This document shows positions 50,635 to 57,374 of a stretch of 64,000 bases of DNA, one piece after another. The notes beneath the pieces were generated by a model. The model saw only the letters and a program-made list of their open reading frames with translations. It made no database searches and was not told the DNA's origin. Positions within the stretch are counted from its first letter, which is position 1, and the number at the start of each line of letters is the position of its first letter. The stretch is from the NCBI GenBank assembly GCA_023412915.1, contig JAEZRE010000001.1:91151-155150 (forward strand), read 5' to 3'. The stretch is from Bacillota bacterium. GTDB lineage: Bacteria; Bacillota; Clostridia; Acetivibrionales; DTU013. Position numbers and translations under genes: made by a program.

Positions 50635-51610
50635 AGATAACAATAAAAAATACCGGACAGCCGGCTATTTCGTGCTGTCCGCCATATTCCTCTCACTGGT
50701 CCTGGTGATGTTCCTCCTGTTGACGGCTGTAATGCAGACGCCGGGCAGCGCCGTGGACAGGAAGCGGGCCATAGAACAGCGGCCTGACAACAGTATCGAT
50801 ACATTGATAATAGGCAATTCTCATGCCTACTGTACTTTCGATCCAACGGTAATGGAGCAGATCACGGGCAACAGGGTATTCAACGCGGGCATGCCGGACG
50901 TGAAGATAGACATCATGTACTACGAGCTGCTGGAAACGCTGAAGACTCAAAAACCTGATACCATCATTATAGAAGGCTTTGTCCTCGGGAAAAGCGACTC
51001 GGTTTACCAGGGCTATATTGCCGACATGGACGCAATGGACCCCGGGCTCATCAAGCTGAGGGCATGTTTTGAGATCTATCCCGATAAGTATGATGCGGTC
51101 CGCATGTTCATCAGCCTGTACAGGAGTCATAATAACTGGAAGAAGCCCACGATCATAAAAGGCAACCTGAAATACCTACTTGGCATGGATAAGCCGGACA
51201 GTGAGTTCAACGGCTTTTATTCACTGGCTTCCAGGATGTCGGACACGACGCTGCAGAAATACAAGGCTGCCGAAAGCATTAAATTCGCCCCTGTCATCGA
51301 CGATTACACCACGGATTATTTCAGCCGTATAGTGAAGCTGTGCCGTGACCGCGGAATCCGTCTTGTCGTGGCGATGGCGCCTTTTAACGATGTGTATCAG
51401 AAAAAGGTTAACTACCCCGCGTTCAATGAAAAGCTGTCGCAGCTCTGTAAGAGCGAAGGCGTTGAGCTTGTCGACTTCAATATGCTTTATAAAGAGGTCG
51501 GTATAGAGTACGGCGATTTTGAGGATGCCTTCCATCACGCCCAGCACATGAACAGGTGGGGCGCAGCAAAAGTCAGCAAATACACGGCCGAGTACCTCCA
51601 GAGGAAGTGA
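50597..51610 (+). CDS. Membrane-anchored SGNH/DUF1574-like protein, AlgI partner
   Basis: Protein of 337 residues with one N-terminal TM helix (YFVLSAIFLSLVLVMFLLLT) and an extracellular SGNH-hydrolase-like domain: block I IIGNSHAYCTFDP, a middle RGIRLVVAMAPFN, and the C-terminal DAFHHAQHMNRWGA containing the catalytic Asp/His. It overlaps the MBOAT gene by 38 bp, with GGAG at 50584-50587. In AlgI-type systems the MBOAT protein hands acetyl groups to such an extracytoplasmic partner, which acetylates the polymer. Substrate polymer unknown. Confidence 0.85.
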   Translation: MRTARNLSTSNFEDNNKKYRTAGYFVLSAIFLSLVLVMFLLLTAVMQTPGSAVDRKRAIEQRPDNSIDTLIIGNSHAYCTFDPTVMEQITGNRVFNAGMPDVKIDIMYYELLETLKTQKPDTIIIEGFVLGKSDSVYQGYIADMDAMDPGLIKLRACFEIYPDKYDAVRMFISLYRSHNNWKKPTIIKGNLKYLLGMDKPDSEFNGFYSLASRMSDTTLQKYKAAESIKFAPVIDDYTTDYFSRIVKLCRDRGIRLVVAMAPFNDVYQKKVNYPAFNEKLSQLCKSEGVELVDFNMLYKEVGIEYGDFEDAFHHAQHMNRWGAAKVSKYTAEYLQRK

Positions 51611-51614
51611 AACA

Positions 51615-51823
51615 GGGGGACGGGAGCGGCTGTAAGGATACAGGATGAATGCTCCTAGCGGTCCAAGTGCTCATGCTCTGCTTTATTCGGCCGCCTCCAA
51701 CGGCATCCCTGCCGTATCCGGCTAAATCCGCCATCCGTGGCGGATTTGCCTCAACTTGATTCTGCATTCGCATGTACCGCTAAGTCGCTTCATCAAGCAT
51801 CCATACAGCCTCTCCCATCCCCC
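51615..51823. mobile_element. Second palindromic (MITE-like) element
   Basis: About 209 bp, starting 4 bp after the preceding stop. Terminal inverted repeats: GGGGGACGGGAGCGGCTGTA (51615-51634) against the complement of 51804-51823, with 2 differences, and weaker pairing continues inward. Inside are AGCGGT/ACCGCT and the perfect hairpin AATCCGCCA-TCCG-TGGCGGATT (51725-51746). Like the element at 41425 it begins with GGGGG and has nested hairpins, but the sequences are not homologous by eye. No coding potential. Confidence 0.6.
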
Positions 51824-51844
51824 GGCTAATCCTTGACTTACAAT

Positions 51845-51877
51845 TTAAAAGGGAGCGCGATATTTCGCACTCCCTTT
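51845..51877 (-). terminator. Terminator downstream of kdgK
   Basis: AAAGGGAG-GCGA-TATT-TCGC-CTCCCTTT with one C-A mismatch; read on the - strand it continues as TTTTAAATT, so it serves the - gene ending at 51942. Confidence 0.75.
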
Positions 51878-51941
51878 CAACGCTTTGTTTCATAAACCCC
51901 GTTATATCCCGTTGTAATTTTAAACTTCACCCTTTACGTGA

Positions 51942-53015
51942 TCACCTTTTAACGCGTGCGTTGCCTTCGTATATACTCCAGACCTGTGCCTCGTCTATTG
52001 GCTGCCCGTAATCCTCAGGCAGTGTGACGACCAGCGCACCTGTTGCCCAGCCGAACTGCGGCCATTTCTCAGGCTCCCAGCCCTTGAGTATCGCGTAGAG
52101 CAATCCGCCCACAAATGCGTCACCTCCGCCGATACGGTCGTATACCGGGATTTCCCTCGGTTCGATGACATGCCACTCTCCTCCGTTGAGCATGATAGCG
52201 CCCCAGAGGTGTGAATTGGCGTTTACGACCTGACGCAGCGTAGTTGCATATACCGAAACATTCGGGTAAGCTGCTTTCACACGTTCGATCATTCCCTTGA
52301 AACCGTCGATCTTCTTGGCTATTCCGCTGCCGCCCGCTTCAGGACCTTCTATGCCAAGCGCCAGTTGGAAGTCTTCCTCGTTGCCCACCAGTATGTCCGA
52401 CAGAGCCGCTATCTGCGAGAATATGTCGCGTAGCTCCTTCTCGCGGTTGACCCAGAAGGACGCCCTGTAATTGAGGTCGAAGCAGATCAGTGTGCCGTTC
52501 TTCTTCGCTGCCTTTGCTAGCTCAAGGCAGAATATGCTCGTTTCAGGCGACAATGCCGCTATCAAACCGGATAAGTGAATGATTCCCACGCCTTCCTTTG
52601 CAAAGATGCGATCGATGTCGAAATCCTTGACATTCAGCGTGCGCCCGACTTCGCCCGCACGGTCGTTCAGTACGCGCGGTCCGCGCATGCCGAAGCCGCT
52701 GTCTGCTATGTTGAACTGATGGCGGTAGCCCCAAGGGCCGCCCTGCGGTACTTCCGGACCTTCAAACTCCAGATTGCGCTTGCGAAGCTCGCTTTTGATA
52801 AACTGAGCTATCTCGCTGCCCTTTACGAATGTCGTAAGGACCTTTACGCTCATTCCGAGCGCTGCCGAGATATTTACCACGTTGGATTCCGCGCTAGTAG
52901 CCTGCATCGTGTAAAGGCCGCTTGTGTGGACCGGCTGGCGGTTCGCAGGTGTAATCCTGACGCCCATGCTTGTGGGACATACCAGTGCGTATTTATAATC
53001 TTTTTTAAGCTGCAT
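51942..53015 (-). CDS. kdgK: 2-dehydro-3-deoxygluconate (KDG) kinase, PfkB family
   Basis: Cytoplasmic sugar-acid kinase of 357 residues that phosphorylates KDG to KDPG in hexuronate and pectin breakdown. PfkB features are ATSAESNVVNISAALG near residue 40, FDLNYRASFW near 200, LVGNEEDFQLALG near 235, and the C-terminal signature DRIGGGDAFVGGLL with catalytic Asp near residue 299. AGGGAGGG precedes the ATG. It has its own promoter region containing the 45-bp element shared with the SDR gene at 54753. Confidence 0.87.
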   Translation of the reverse strand: MQLKKDYKYALVCPTSMGVRITPANRQPVHTSGLYTMQATSAESNVVNISAALGMSVKVLTTFVKGSEIAQFIKSELRKRNLEFEGPEVPQGGPWGYRHQFNIADSGFGMRGPRVLNDRAGEVGRTLNVKDFDIDRIFAKEGVGIIHLSGLIAALSPETSIFCLELAKAAKKNGTLICFDLNYRASFWVNREKELRDIFSQIAALSDILVGNEEDFQLALGIEGPEAGGSGIAKKIDGFKGMIERVKAAYPNVSVYATTLRQVVNANSHLWGAIMLNGGEWHVIEPREIPVYDRIGGGDAFVGGLLYAILKGWEPEKWPQFGWATGALVVTLPEDYGQPIDEAQVWSIYEGNARVKR

Positions 53016-53096
53016 ATTGAATCCCTCCCTTTGAATGTTTTAAAGGAAATTCGCGCCTGAAGGGCGCTAAGCATTCTATCATACTTCTTTGAATCA

Positions 53097-53102
53097 ATTA
53101 TA
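53097..53102 (-). promoter_or_regulatory. -10 box of kdgK
   Basis: TATAAT on the - strand, 11 bp beyond the edge of the 45-bp conserved element and 81 bp before the kdgK start. No consensus -35, as expected of an activated promoter. Confidence 0.6.
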
Positions 53103-53113
53103 TCCTGTTTAAA

Positions 53114-53158
53114 TGCAATATTCTTTGCTATAATTGCTTGTTATTGTGTAAATGTTGC
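53114..53158 (-). promoter_or_regulatory. 45-bp conserved operator upstream of kdgK
   Basis: On the - strand it begins GCAACATTTACACAATAAC and ends AGAATATTGCA. It is identical to the element at 54452-54496 except for 2 bases. GCAA occurs repeatedly along it, suggesting direct half-sites. The rest of the 53016-53284 gap shows no gene. Confidence 0.75.
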
Positions 53159-53284
53159 TTTGTGTTCTAATCGCTTGCCAATATTGCTTTACGTAGCGTA
53201 CTACTACTCCAGCACGTTACATCAGCAGCATACCTCTGCACGTTACTTTACCCCGCATATTGTCGGTAAGCCCGTATACTCCCG

Positions 53285-54379
53285 CTACCGCAGGCTTTGT
53301 TGAAATTCCTTCGGCGTCATGCCGTAAACTTTGATAAAGGACCTGTAGAAGTTCGAGTAATCGCCGAAGCCGCAGGACTGGCAGATGTCCGATATCCTGC
53401 TCCCCTCCTTCAGCTGTTCCCTCGAATGGATCAGCCTTTTGTGCAGCGCATATTCGTGCGGCGTGTACCCCGTATATTTTTTGAATTCTCTGAACAGATG
53501 ATACTTGCTGATATAAAATTTCTTCGCCAGCATATCCAGCGACAGCGGCTCCGCGAGGTTGTTGTTGATGTAGTGGATTATATCGCTTATCTTACGGTTG
53601 AAAATGATGTCGTCCTGTATGCTTTCCTTATAAGAGTCGAAATAGGCCATGTTCAGATATGTCAGCAGCTCGATGAGATAGACGTTCCCGAGTATGTCGA
53701 CCCCGAAACCGCTTATACCTCCGTAGCCGCCCTTGCTTGCGTGGCTTCCTTTATTCCCGAAATCGGTTAAGCTTGCGAGGCTTGAGTCATCTCCCGAGCT
53801 TCCGTTGTTTTCATGACTTGCGTTATTCCCAAAGCCTACGTGGCTTGCGTGACTTGCTTTATTCCCGAAGCCTCCGTTGTTTCCATGACTTGCTTTATTC
53901 CCGATGCTCCCGCTATTCCCGAAGCCGCTGTTTTCCGCGTTGTCAGTGCAGACCTGCTCGAGCCTGGAAACGGTGCTTCTGATCATTGTCTCAATGTTTG
54001 CGTCGGGGCGCAGCAGATTTTGCTTGCTTTTCAGCGTGGAGTCGAAGCAGCTCAAAAGGTTTGTGGTTTCGGTGCTGTTCCTTTTGATGAAATCTGGATC
54101 TATCCAGATAACGATCCTCTCGTAGACGCAGCCATACTCCATAACGGGCTTGTGGACTTCGCGGTTGTTTATGAGGAAAATATCCCCGGGCTTAGCAGTG
54201 TACGATTTTCCCTCTATTATATAAGTTACTTTTCCCGAAATGAAGAAATAAATCTCATAAAAATCGTGGTTATGGAAACCTATTTCGAGAGGTGGTTCGT
54301 CCTTGTAATGAAAAAGCTCGAAATCGTCTCCGCTTTTCATGTACTGTCTGGAAGTGAAGATTTTTTCAAGTCGGCTCAT
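53285..54379 (-). CDS. AraC-family regulator with cupin domain and low-complexity insert
   Basis: Transcription factor of 364 residues. The N-terminal cupin sensor is about residues 20-100 (IGFHNHDFYEIYFFISGKVT, GDIFLINNREVH); the C-terminal HTH pair is about 265-360 (LSLDMLAKKFYISKYHLFRE, ISDICQSCGFGDYSNFYRSF). Between them, residues about 147-226 are a Gly/Asn/Ser/His-rich repeat (GFGNKASH variants) foreign to the family. The frame is open to 54472, but GGAGG seven bases before 54379 marks the start. Flanked by two copies of a 45-bp element, it is the likely regulator of kdgK, of the SDR gene and of itself. Confidence 0.88.
   Translation of the reverse strand: MSRLEKIFTSRQYMKSGDDFELFHYKDEPPLEIGFHNHDFYEIYFFISGKVTYIIEGKSYTAKPGDIFLINNREVHKPVMEYGCVYERIVIWIDPDFIKRNSTETTNLLSCFDSTLKSKQNLLRPDANIETMIRSTVSRLEQVCTDNAENSGFGNSGSIGNKASHGNNGGFGNKASHASHVGFGNNASHENNGSSGDDSSLASLTDFGNKGSHASKGGYGGISGFGVDILGNVYLIELLTYLNMAYFDSYKESIQDDIIFNRKISDIIHYINNNLAEPLSLDMLAKKFYISKYHLFREFKKYTGYTPHEYALHKRLIHSREQLKEGSRISDICQSCGFGDYSNFYRSFIKVYGMTPKEFQQSLR
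53702..53941 (-). repeat. Minisatellite-like repeat inside the AraC gene
   Basis: About 240 bp of degenerate repeats built on TTTATTCCCGAA and TTGCTTTATTCCCGA-like words encode an in-frame Gly/Asn/Ser/His tract. Because repeat-unit changes stay in frame, the linker length could vary between strains. Confidence 0.7.
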
Positions 54380-54443
54380 ATATCTGCCTCCAGTGCAATG
54401 GCAGTTGGCTTTTGCGGTTAAATGCTGCCGATGCTTAATAATA

Positions 54444-54472
54444 AGTATAGAGCAACATTTACACAATAACAA
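54444..54472 (-). promoter_or_regulatory. Promoter of the AraC gene
   Basis: On the - strand: TTGTTA (54467-54472), 17-bp spacer, TATACT (54444-54449), 65 bp before the start codon. Its -35 lies inside the 45-bp element, so binding there would also control the regulator gene. Confidence 0.55.
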
Positions 54473-54496
54473 GCAATTTCAGCAAAGAATATTGCA
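54452..54496 (+). promoter_or_regulatory. 45-bp conserved operator upstream of the SDR gene
   Basis: Same element as 53114-53158 in the same orientation relative to the controlled gene, 43 of 45 bases identical, 11 bp before the TATAAT at 54508-54513. Confidence 0.75.
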
Positions 54497-54507
54497 ATAA
54501 GATAATA

Positions 54508-54513
54508 TATAAT
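54508..54513 (+). promoter_or_regulatory. -10 box of the SDR gene
   Basis: TATAAT exactly 11 bp beyond the 45-bp element, the same spacing as at kdgK; the upstream -35 region has no consensus match. Confidence 0.6.
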
Positions 54514-54543
54514 AAATTTGAAAGACTAGTGTGGAAGTGCAAA

Positions 54544-54663
54544 TACAGGCCCTTCGGCGATATATTTCGGGGGTACAGCGGAACTCCATATACAGGCCCT
54601 TCGGGATATATTTCGGAGGTACAGTGGGACTCCATATACAGCCCTTCGGAGTATAATTCGGAG
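54544..54663. repeat. Tandem repeat in the leader of the SDR gene
   Basis: Three head-to-tail copies of 47, 46 and 27 bp start at 54544, 54591 and 54637 with TACAGGCCCTTCGG (TACAGCCCTTCGG in the third). Each contains a TTCGG-type turn and AT-rich GATATATTTCGG. The tract lies within the transcribed leader of the gene at 54753. Confidence 0.75.
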
Positions 54664-54752
54664 ATAAAATACCGGACCCGTGCGATTTGCAGTGTTCCGA
54701 CCAGGCATATGACTTATAAAACCTTATATATACAAACGAAAGGGGAATTAAC

Positions 54753-55583
54753 ATGGAATTATTCAGCCTGAAAGGTAAAAAAGCAGCTTTACTCGGCGGT
54801 GGAGGAATACTTGGCGCAACGATGGCGATCGGCCTTGCACAGGCGGGGGCGGACGTGGCTGTATGCGACCTGTTCCTGGAGAAAGCGCAGGCAGTTGTTG
54901 ACGACATACTGAAAGCCACAAACGGCGGAGTCAAAGCCAAAGCATATAAGCTCAACGCGATGGACAAGGACGAGATCATATCGGTGGCTGAGGCCATGAA
55001 CGAGGAACTCGGCGGCATTGACATCCTTGTGAATGCGGTAGGCGGCAACATGAAGGGGGCCACCACGTCCGACGAGGTATCATTCTTTGATCTGCCAAGC
55101 GACGCAATGGAGAAGGTTTTGAACCTGAACCTGATGGGCGGCGCAATACTCCCTTCGCAGGTATTCGGCAAAAAAATGGTGGAAAGCGAAAAAGGCGGAG
55201 TTATCGTCAATATTTCTTCAATGAACGCTTTCCGCCCTCTGACGCTGATTCCGGGATATTCTGCAGCAAAGGCGGCAGTCAGCAATTTCACGCAGTGGCT
55301 CTCCACCGACCTCTGCAAAAAATACGGCGACAAGATCAGGGTAAACGCTATTGCACCAGGCTTCTTCCTCACAGAGCAGAACCGTTTCCTGCTGACGAGC
55401 CCTGAAACAGGTGAGTTTACAAAAAGAGGTAAAACAATCATCGAGCATACTCCCATGGGCAAGCTAGGACAGCCCGAGGATCTCGTGGGTACTCTCGTAT
55501 GGCTCTGTTCCGATGCTTCGAAATTTGTCACAGGTATAGTTGTTCCCGTAGATGGCGGATTCTCGGCATTTTCGGGAGTATGA
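54753..55583 (+). CDS. SDR oxidoreductase, probable D-mannonate oxidoreductase (fructuronate reductase)
   Basis: Classical short-chain dehydrogenase of 276 residues: cofactor loop GGGGILG (residues 15-21), NAVGG after strand 4, catalytic Ser in NISSM, Tyr169 and Lys173 in YSAAK, and NAIAPGFFLTEQN. SDR proteins with the VNAVGGNMKGATT type segment are associated with fructuronate/mannonate reduction in Firmicutes and Thermotogae. KDG kinase, uxaC and the shared operator with kdgK support a hexuronate role. An alternative is a 2-keto-3-deoxygluconate 5-dehydrogenase. AAAGG precedes the ATG. Confidence 0.8.
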   Translation: MELFSLKGKKAALLGGGGILGATMAIGLAQAGADVAVCDLFLEKAQAVVDDILKATNGGVKAKAYKLNAMDKDEIISVAEAMNEELGGIDILVNAVGGNMKGATTSDEVSFFDLPSDAMEKVLNLNLMGGAILPSQVFGKKMVESEKGGVIVNISSMNAFRPLTLIPGYSAAKAAVSNFTQWLSTDLCKKYGDKIRVNAIAPGFFLTEQNRFLLTSPETGEFTKRGKTIIEHTPMGKLGQPEDLVGTLVWLCSDASKFVTGIVVPVDGGFSAFSGV

Positions 55584-55591
55584 CGGCGGCG

Positions 55592-55716
55592 GACGGGACA
55601 TTTGATCATGCGATTTGAACCGGACTTTTTGGCTGGACCAGGCCGGACGGATGGACGATCACACGATATGGACCGGACATTTTCAGTTCGACCAGGCGGG
55701 ACGGATGAGCGAGAAT
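55592..55716. repeat. Degenerate tandem repeat upstream of gnd
   Basis: ACCGGAC...GACCAGGC.GGACGGATG recurs with a 53-bp period at 55619 and 55672, and a partial copy (GACGGGACATTTGATC) precedes it at 55592. The 217-bp gap has no gene. A second uronate-region leader with its own repeat. Confidence 0.6.
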
Positions 55717-55800
55717 GTTCCAGATGCCTGATATGGCAAAAAATGTTATGATAAAACAGTGTGCAAGTTAAAATGTTATAAAGTAAAAGGAGAATGATAT

Positions 55801-57252
55801 ATGAGCAAGCAGGATATAGGCGTTATAGGCCTTGCAGTCATGGGAAAGAACCTTGCTTTGAACATAGAGAGCAGGGGCTATTCGGTATCGGTGTATAACC
55901 GCTCGAGAGAAAAGACGGACGAAATGCTGACGGAAACTACCGGCAAAAAGGTTGTAGGGACTTTTTCACTCGAAGAATTTGTTAATTCTCTCTCGGTTCC
56001 GCGAAAAATGATAATCATGGTCAAAGCCGGCAAACCGGTTGACGATACGATCGAACAATTGAAGCCTTACATTTCGAAGGGTGACATAATAATAGACGCA
56101 GGCAACTCCTTCTACGAGGACACGATCAGAAGGAGCAAACAGCTCGAGTCCGAGGGCTACAGGTATATAGGCACCGGTGTTTCGGGCGGCGAGGAAGGCG
56201 CGCTGCTGGGACCCGCCATAATGCCAGGCGGAGCCAAGGAAGTCTACGATATGGTGGCGCCGATACTTACCGCCATATCCGCAAAGGTTGACGGCGATCC
56301 GTGCTGCACCTACATCGGAACCGACGGAGCCGGCCACTATGTAAAGATGGTCCACAACGGAATAGAATACGGCGACATGCAGCTGATCTGCGAAGCCTAC
56401 TCGCTCCTTAAAAACGTGCTGGGACTGTCCACGCAGGAAATGCACGAAGTATTCGATGATTGGAACAAGGGTGAGCTCGACAGCTACCTGATCGAAATCA
56501 CCAGGGATATATTGACGAAATTCGATCCCGAGACCGGAAAGGCCATGGTAGACGTCATACTCGACAAGGCGGGCCAGAAGGGCACCGGTAAATGGACGAG
56601 CAAGAGCGCGCTCGACCTTGGTATTGCTATACCTGTCATCACCGAAGCGGTTTTCGCACGTTGCCTGTCAGCCATAAAGGATGAAAGGATTGAAGCCTCG
56701 AAGACCTTGAAGGGGCCGTCCGGCGTCAAATTCGAAGGCGATAGAAAGCAGTTTGTGGAATCCATCCGCCGCGCGCTTTATGCGAGCAAGATCTGCTCCT
56801 ACGCGCAGGGCTTCTCGCTTCTCAGGTCAGCAGCCGCCGAGTTCGGCTGGGATCTCGATTACGGCCGCATCGCAATGATATTCAGGGGCGGCTGCATCAT
56901 CCGCGCACAGTTCCTGCGCAAGATAAAGGACGCCTACGACAGGGATCCGAAGCTGCCCAACCTGCTTCTGGACACCTATTTCCGCGAAAGCATAGATAAG
57001 TACCAGAGCGACTGGAGAAAGGTCATAGCTACCGCAGTAACCATGGGCATCCCGGTTCCGGGATTCGCAGCAGCTCTCTCATATTTTGACAGCTACAGGA
57101 GCGAAACGCTGCCTGCAAACCTGCTGCAAGCGCAGAGGGACTATTTCGGAGCGCACACCTATGAACGCACAGACAAACCGCGCGGAGAGTTCTTCCATTA
57201 CAACTGGACGGAGCACAGCGGTTCGATGGCTTCCTCGACCTATACGGTGTGA
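55801..57252 (+). CDS. gnd: 6-phosphogluconate dehydrogenase, decarboxylating
   Basis: Oxidises 6-phosphogluconate to ribulose 5-phosphate and CO2. Full-length at 483 residues: N-terminal cofactor motif GLAVMGKNLALNI, substrate motif GVSGGEEGALLGPAIMPGG, catalytic Lys182 and Glu189 in VKMVHNGIEYGDMQL, and the C-terminal GFAAALSYFDSYR segment. AAAGGAG precedes the ATG. The gene lies in a sugar-acid cluster, so it may serve gluconate catabolism as well as the pentose phosphate pathway. Confidence 0.96.
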   Translation: MSKQDIGVIGLAVMGKNLALNIESRGYSVSVYNRSREKTDEMLTETTGKKVVGTFSLEEFVNSLSVPRKMIIMVKAGKPVDDTIEQLKPYISKGDIIIDAGNSFYEDTIRRSKQLESEGYRYIGTGVSGGEEGALLGPAIMPGGAKEVYDMVAPILTAISAKVDGDPCCTYIGTDGAGHYVKMVHNGIEYGDMQLICEAYSLLKNVLGLSTQEMHEVFDDWNKGELDSYLIEITRDILTKFDPETGKAMVDVILDKAGQKGTGKWTSKSALDLGIAIPVITEAVFARCLSAIKDERIEASKTLKGPSGVKFEGDRKQFVESIRRALYASKICSYAQGFSLLRSAAAEFGWDLDYGRIAMIFRGGCIIRAQFLRKIKDAYDRDPKLPNLLLDTYFRESIDKYQSDWRKVIATAVTMGIPVPGFAAALSYFDSYRSETLPANLLQAQRDYFGAHTYERTDKPRGEFFHYNWTEHSGSMASSTYTV

Positions 57253-57310
57253 TCGCCGCCAGACGCTGAACGGGGCAAAGCTTCATAATCGATATTGATT
57301 TGGCTTATTC

Positions 57311-57357
57311 GCACGGTATCACGCACATGTGTGTGGTACCGTGTGATTTAATTTTTA
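57311..57357 (+). terminator. Rho-independent terminator of gnd
   Basis: CACGGTATCACGCA (57312-57325) pairs with TGTGTGGTACCGTG (57330-57343) allowing two G-U pairs, and is followed by ATTTAATTTTT. Confidence 0.8.
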
Positions 57358-57374
57358 TTCCGGGAGGATGAGAC

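Noticed and set aside
54479..55609. Minus-strand ORF (376 codons) opposite the SDR gene
   Set aside because: Antisense to an SDR with full catalytic motifs; its C-terminal part is just the leader tandem repeat read backwards.
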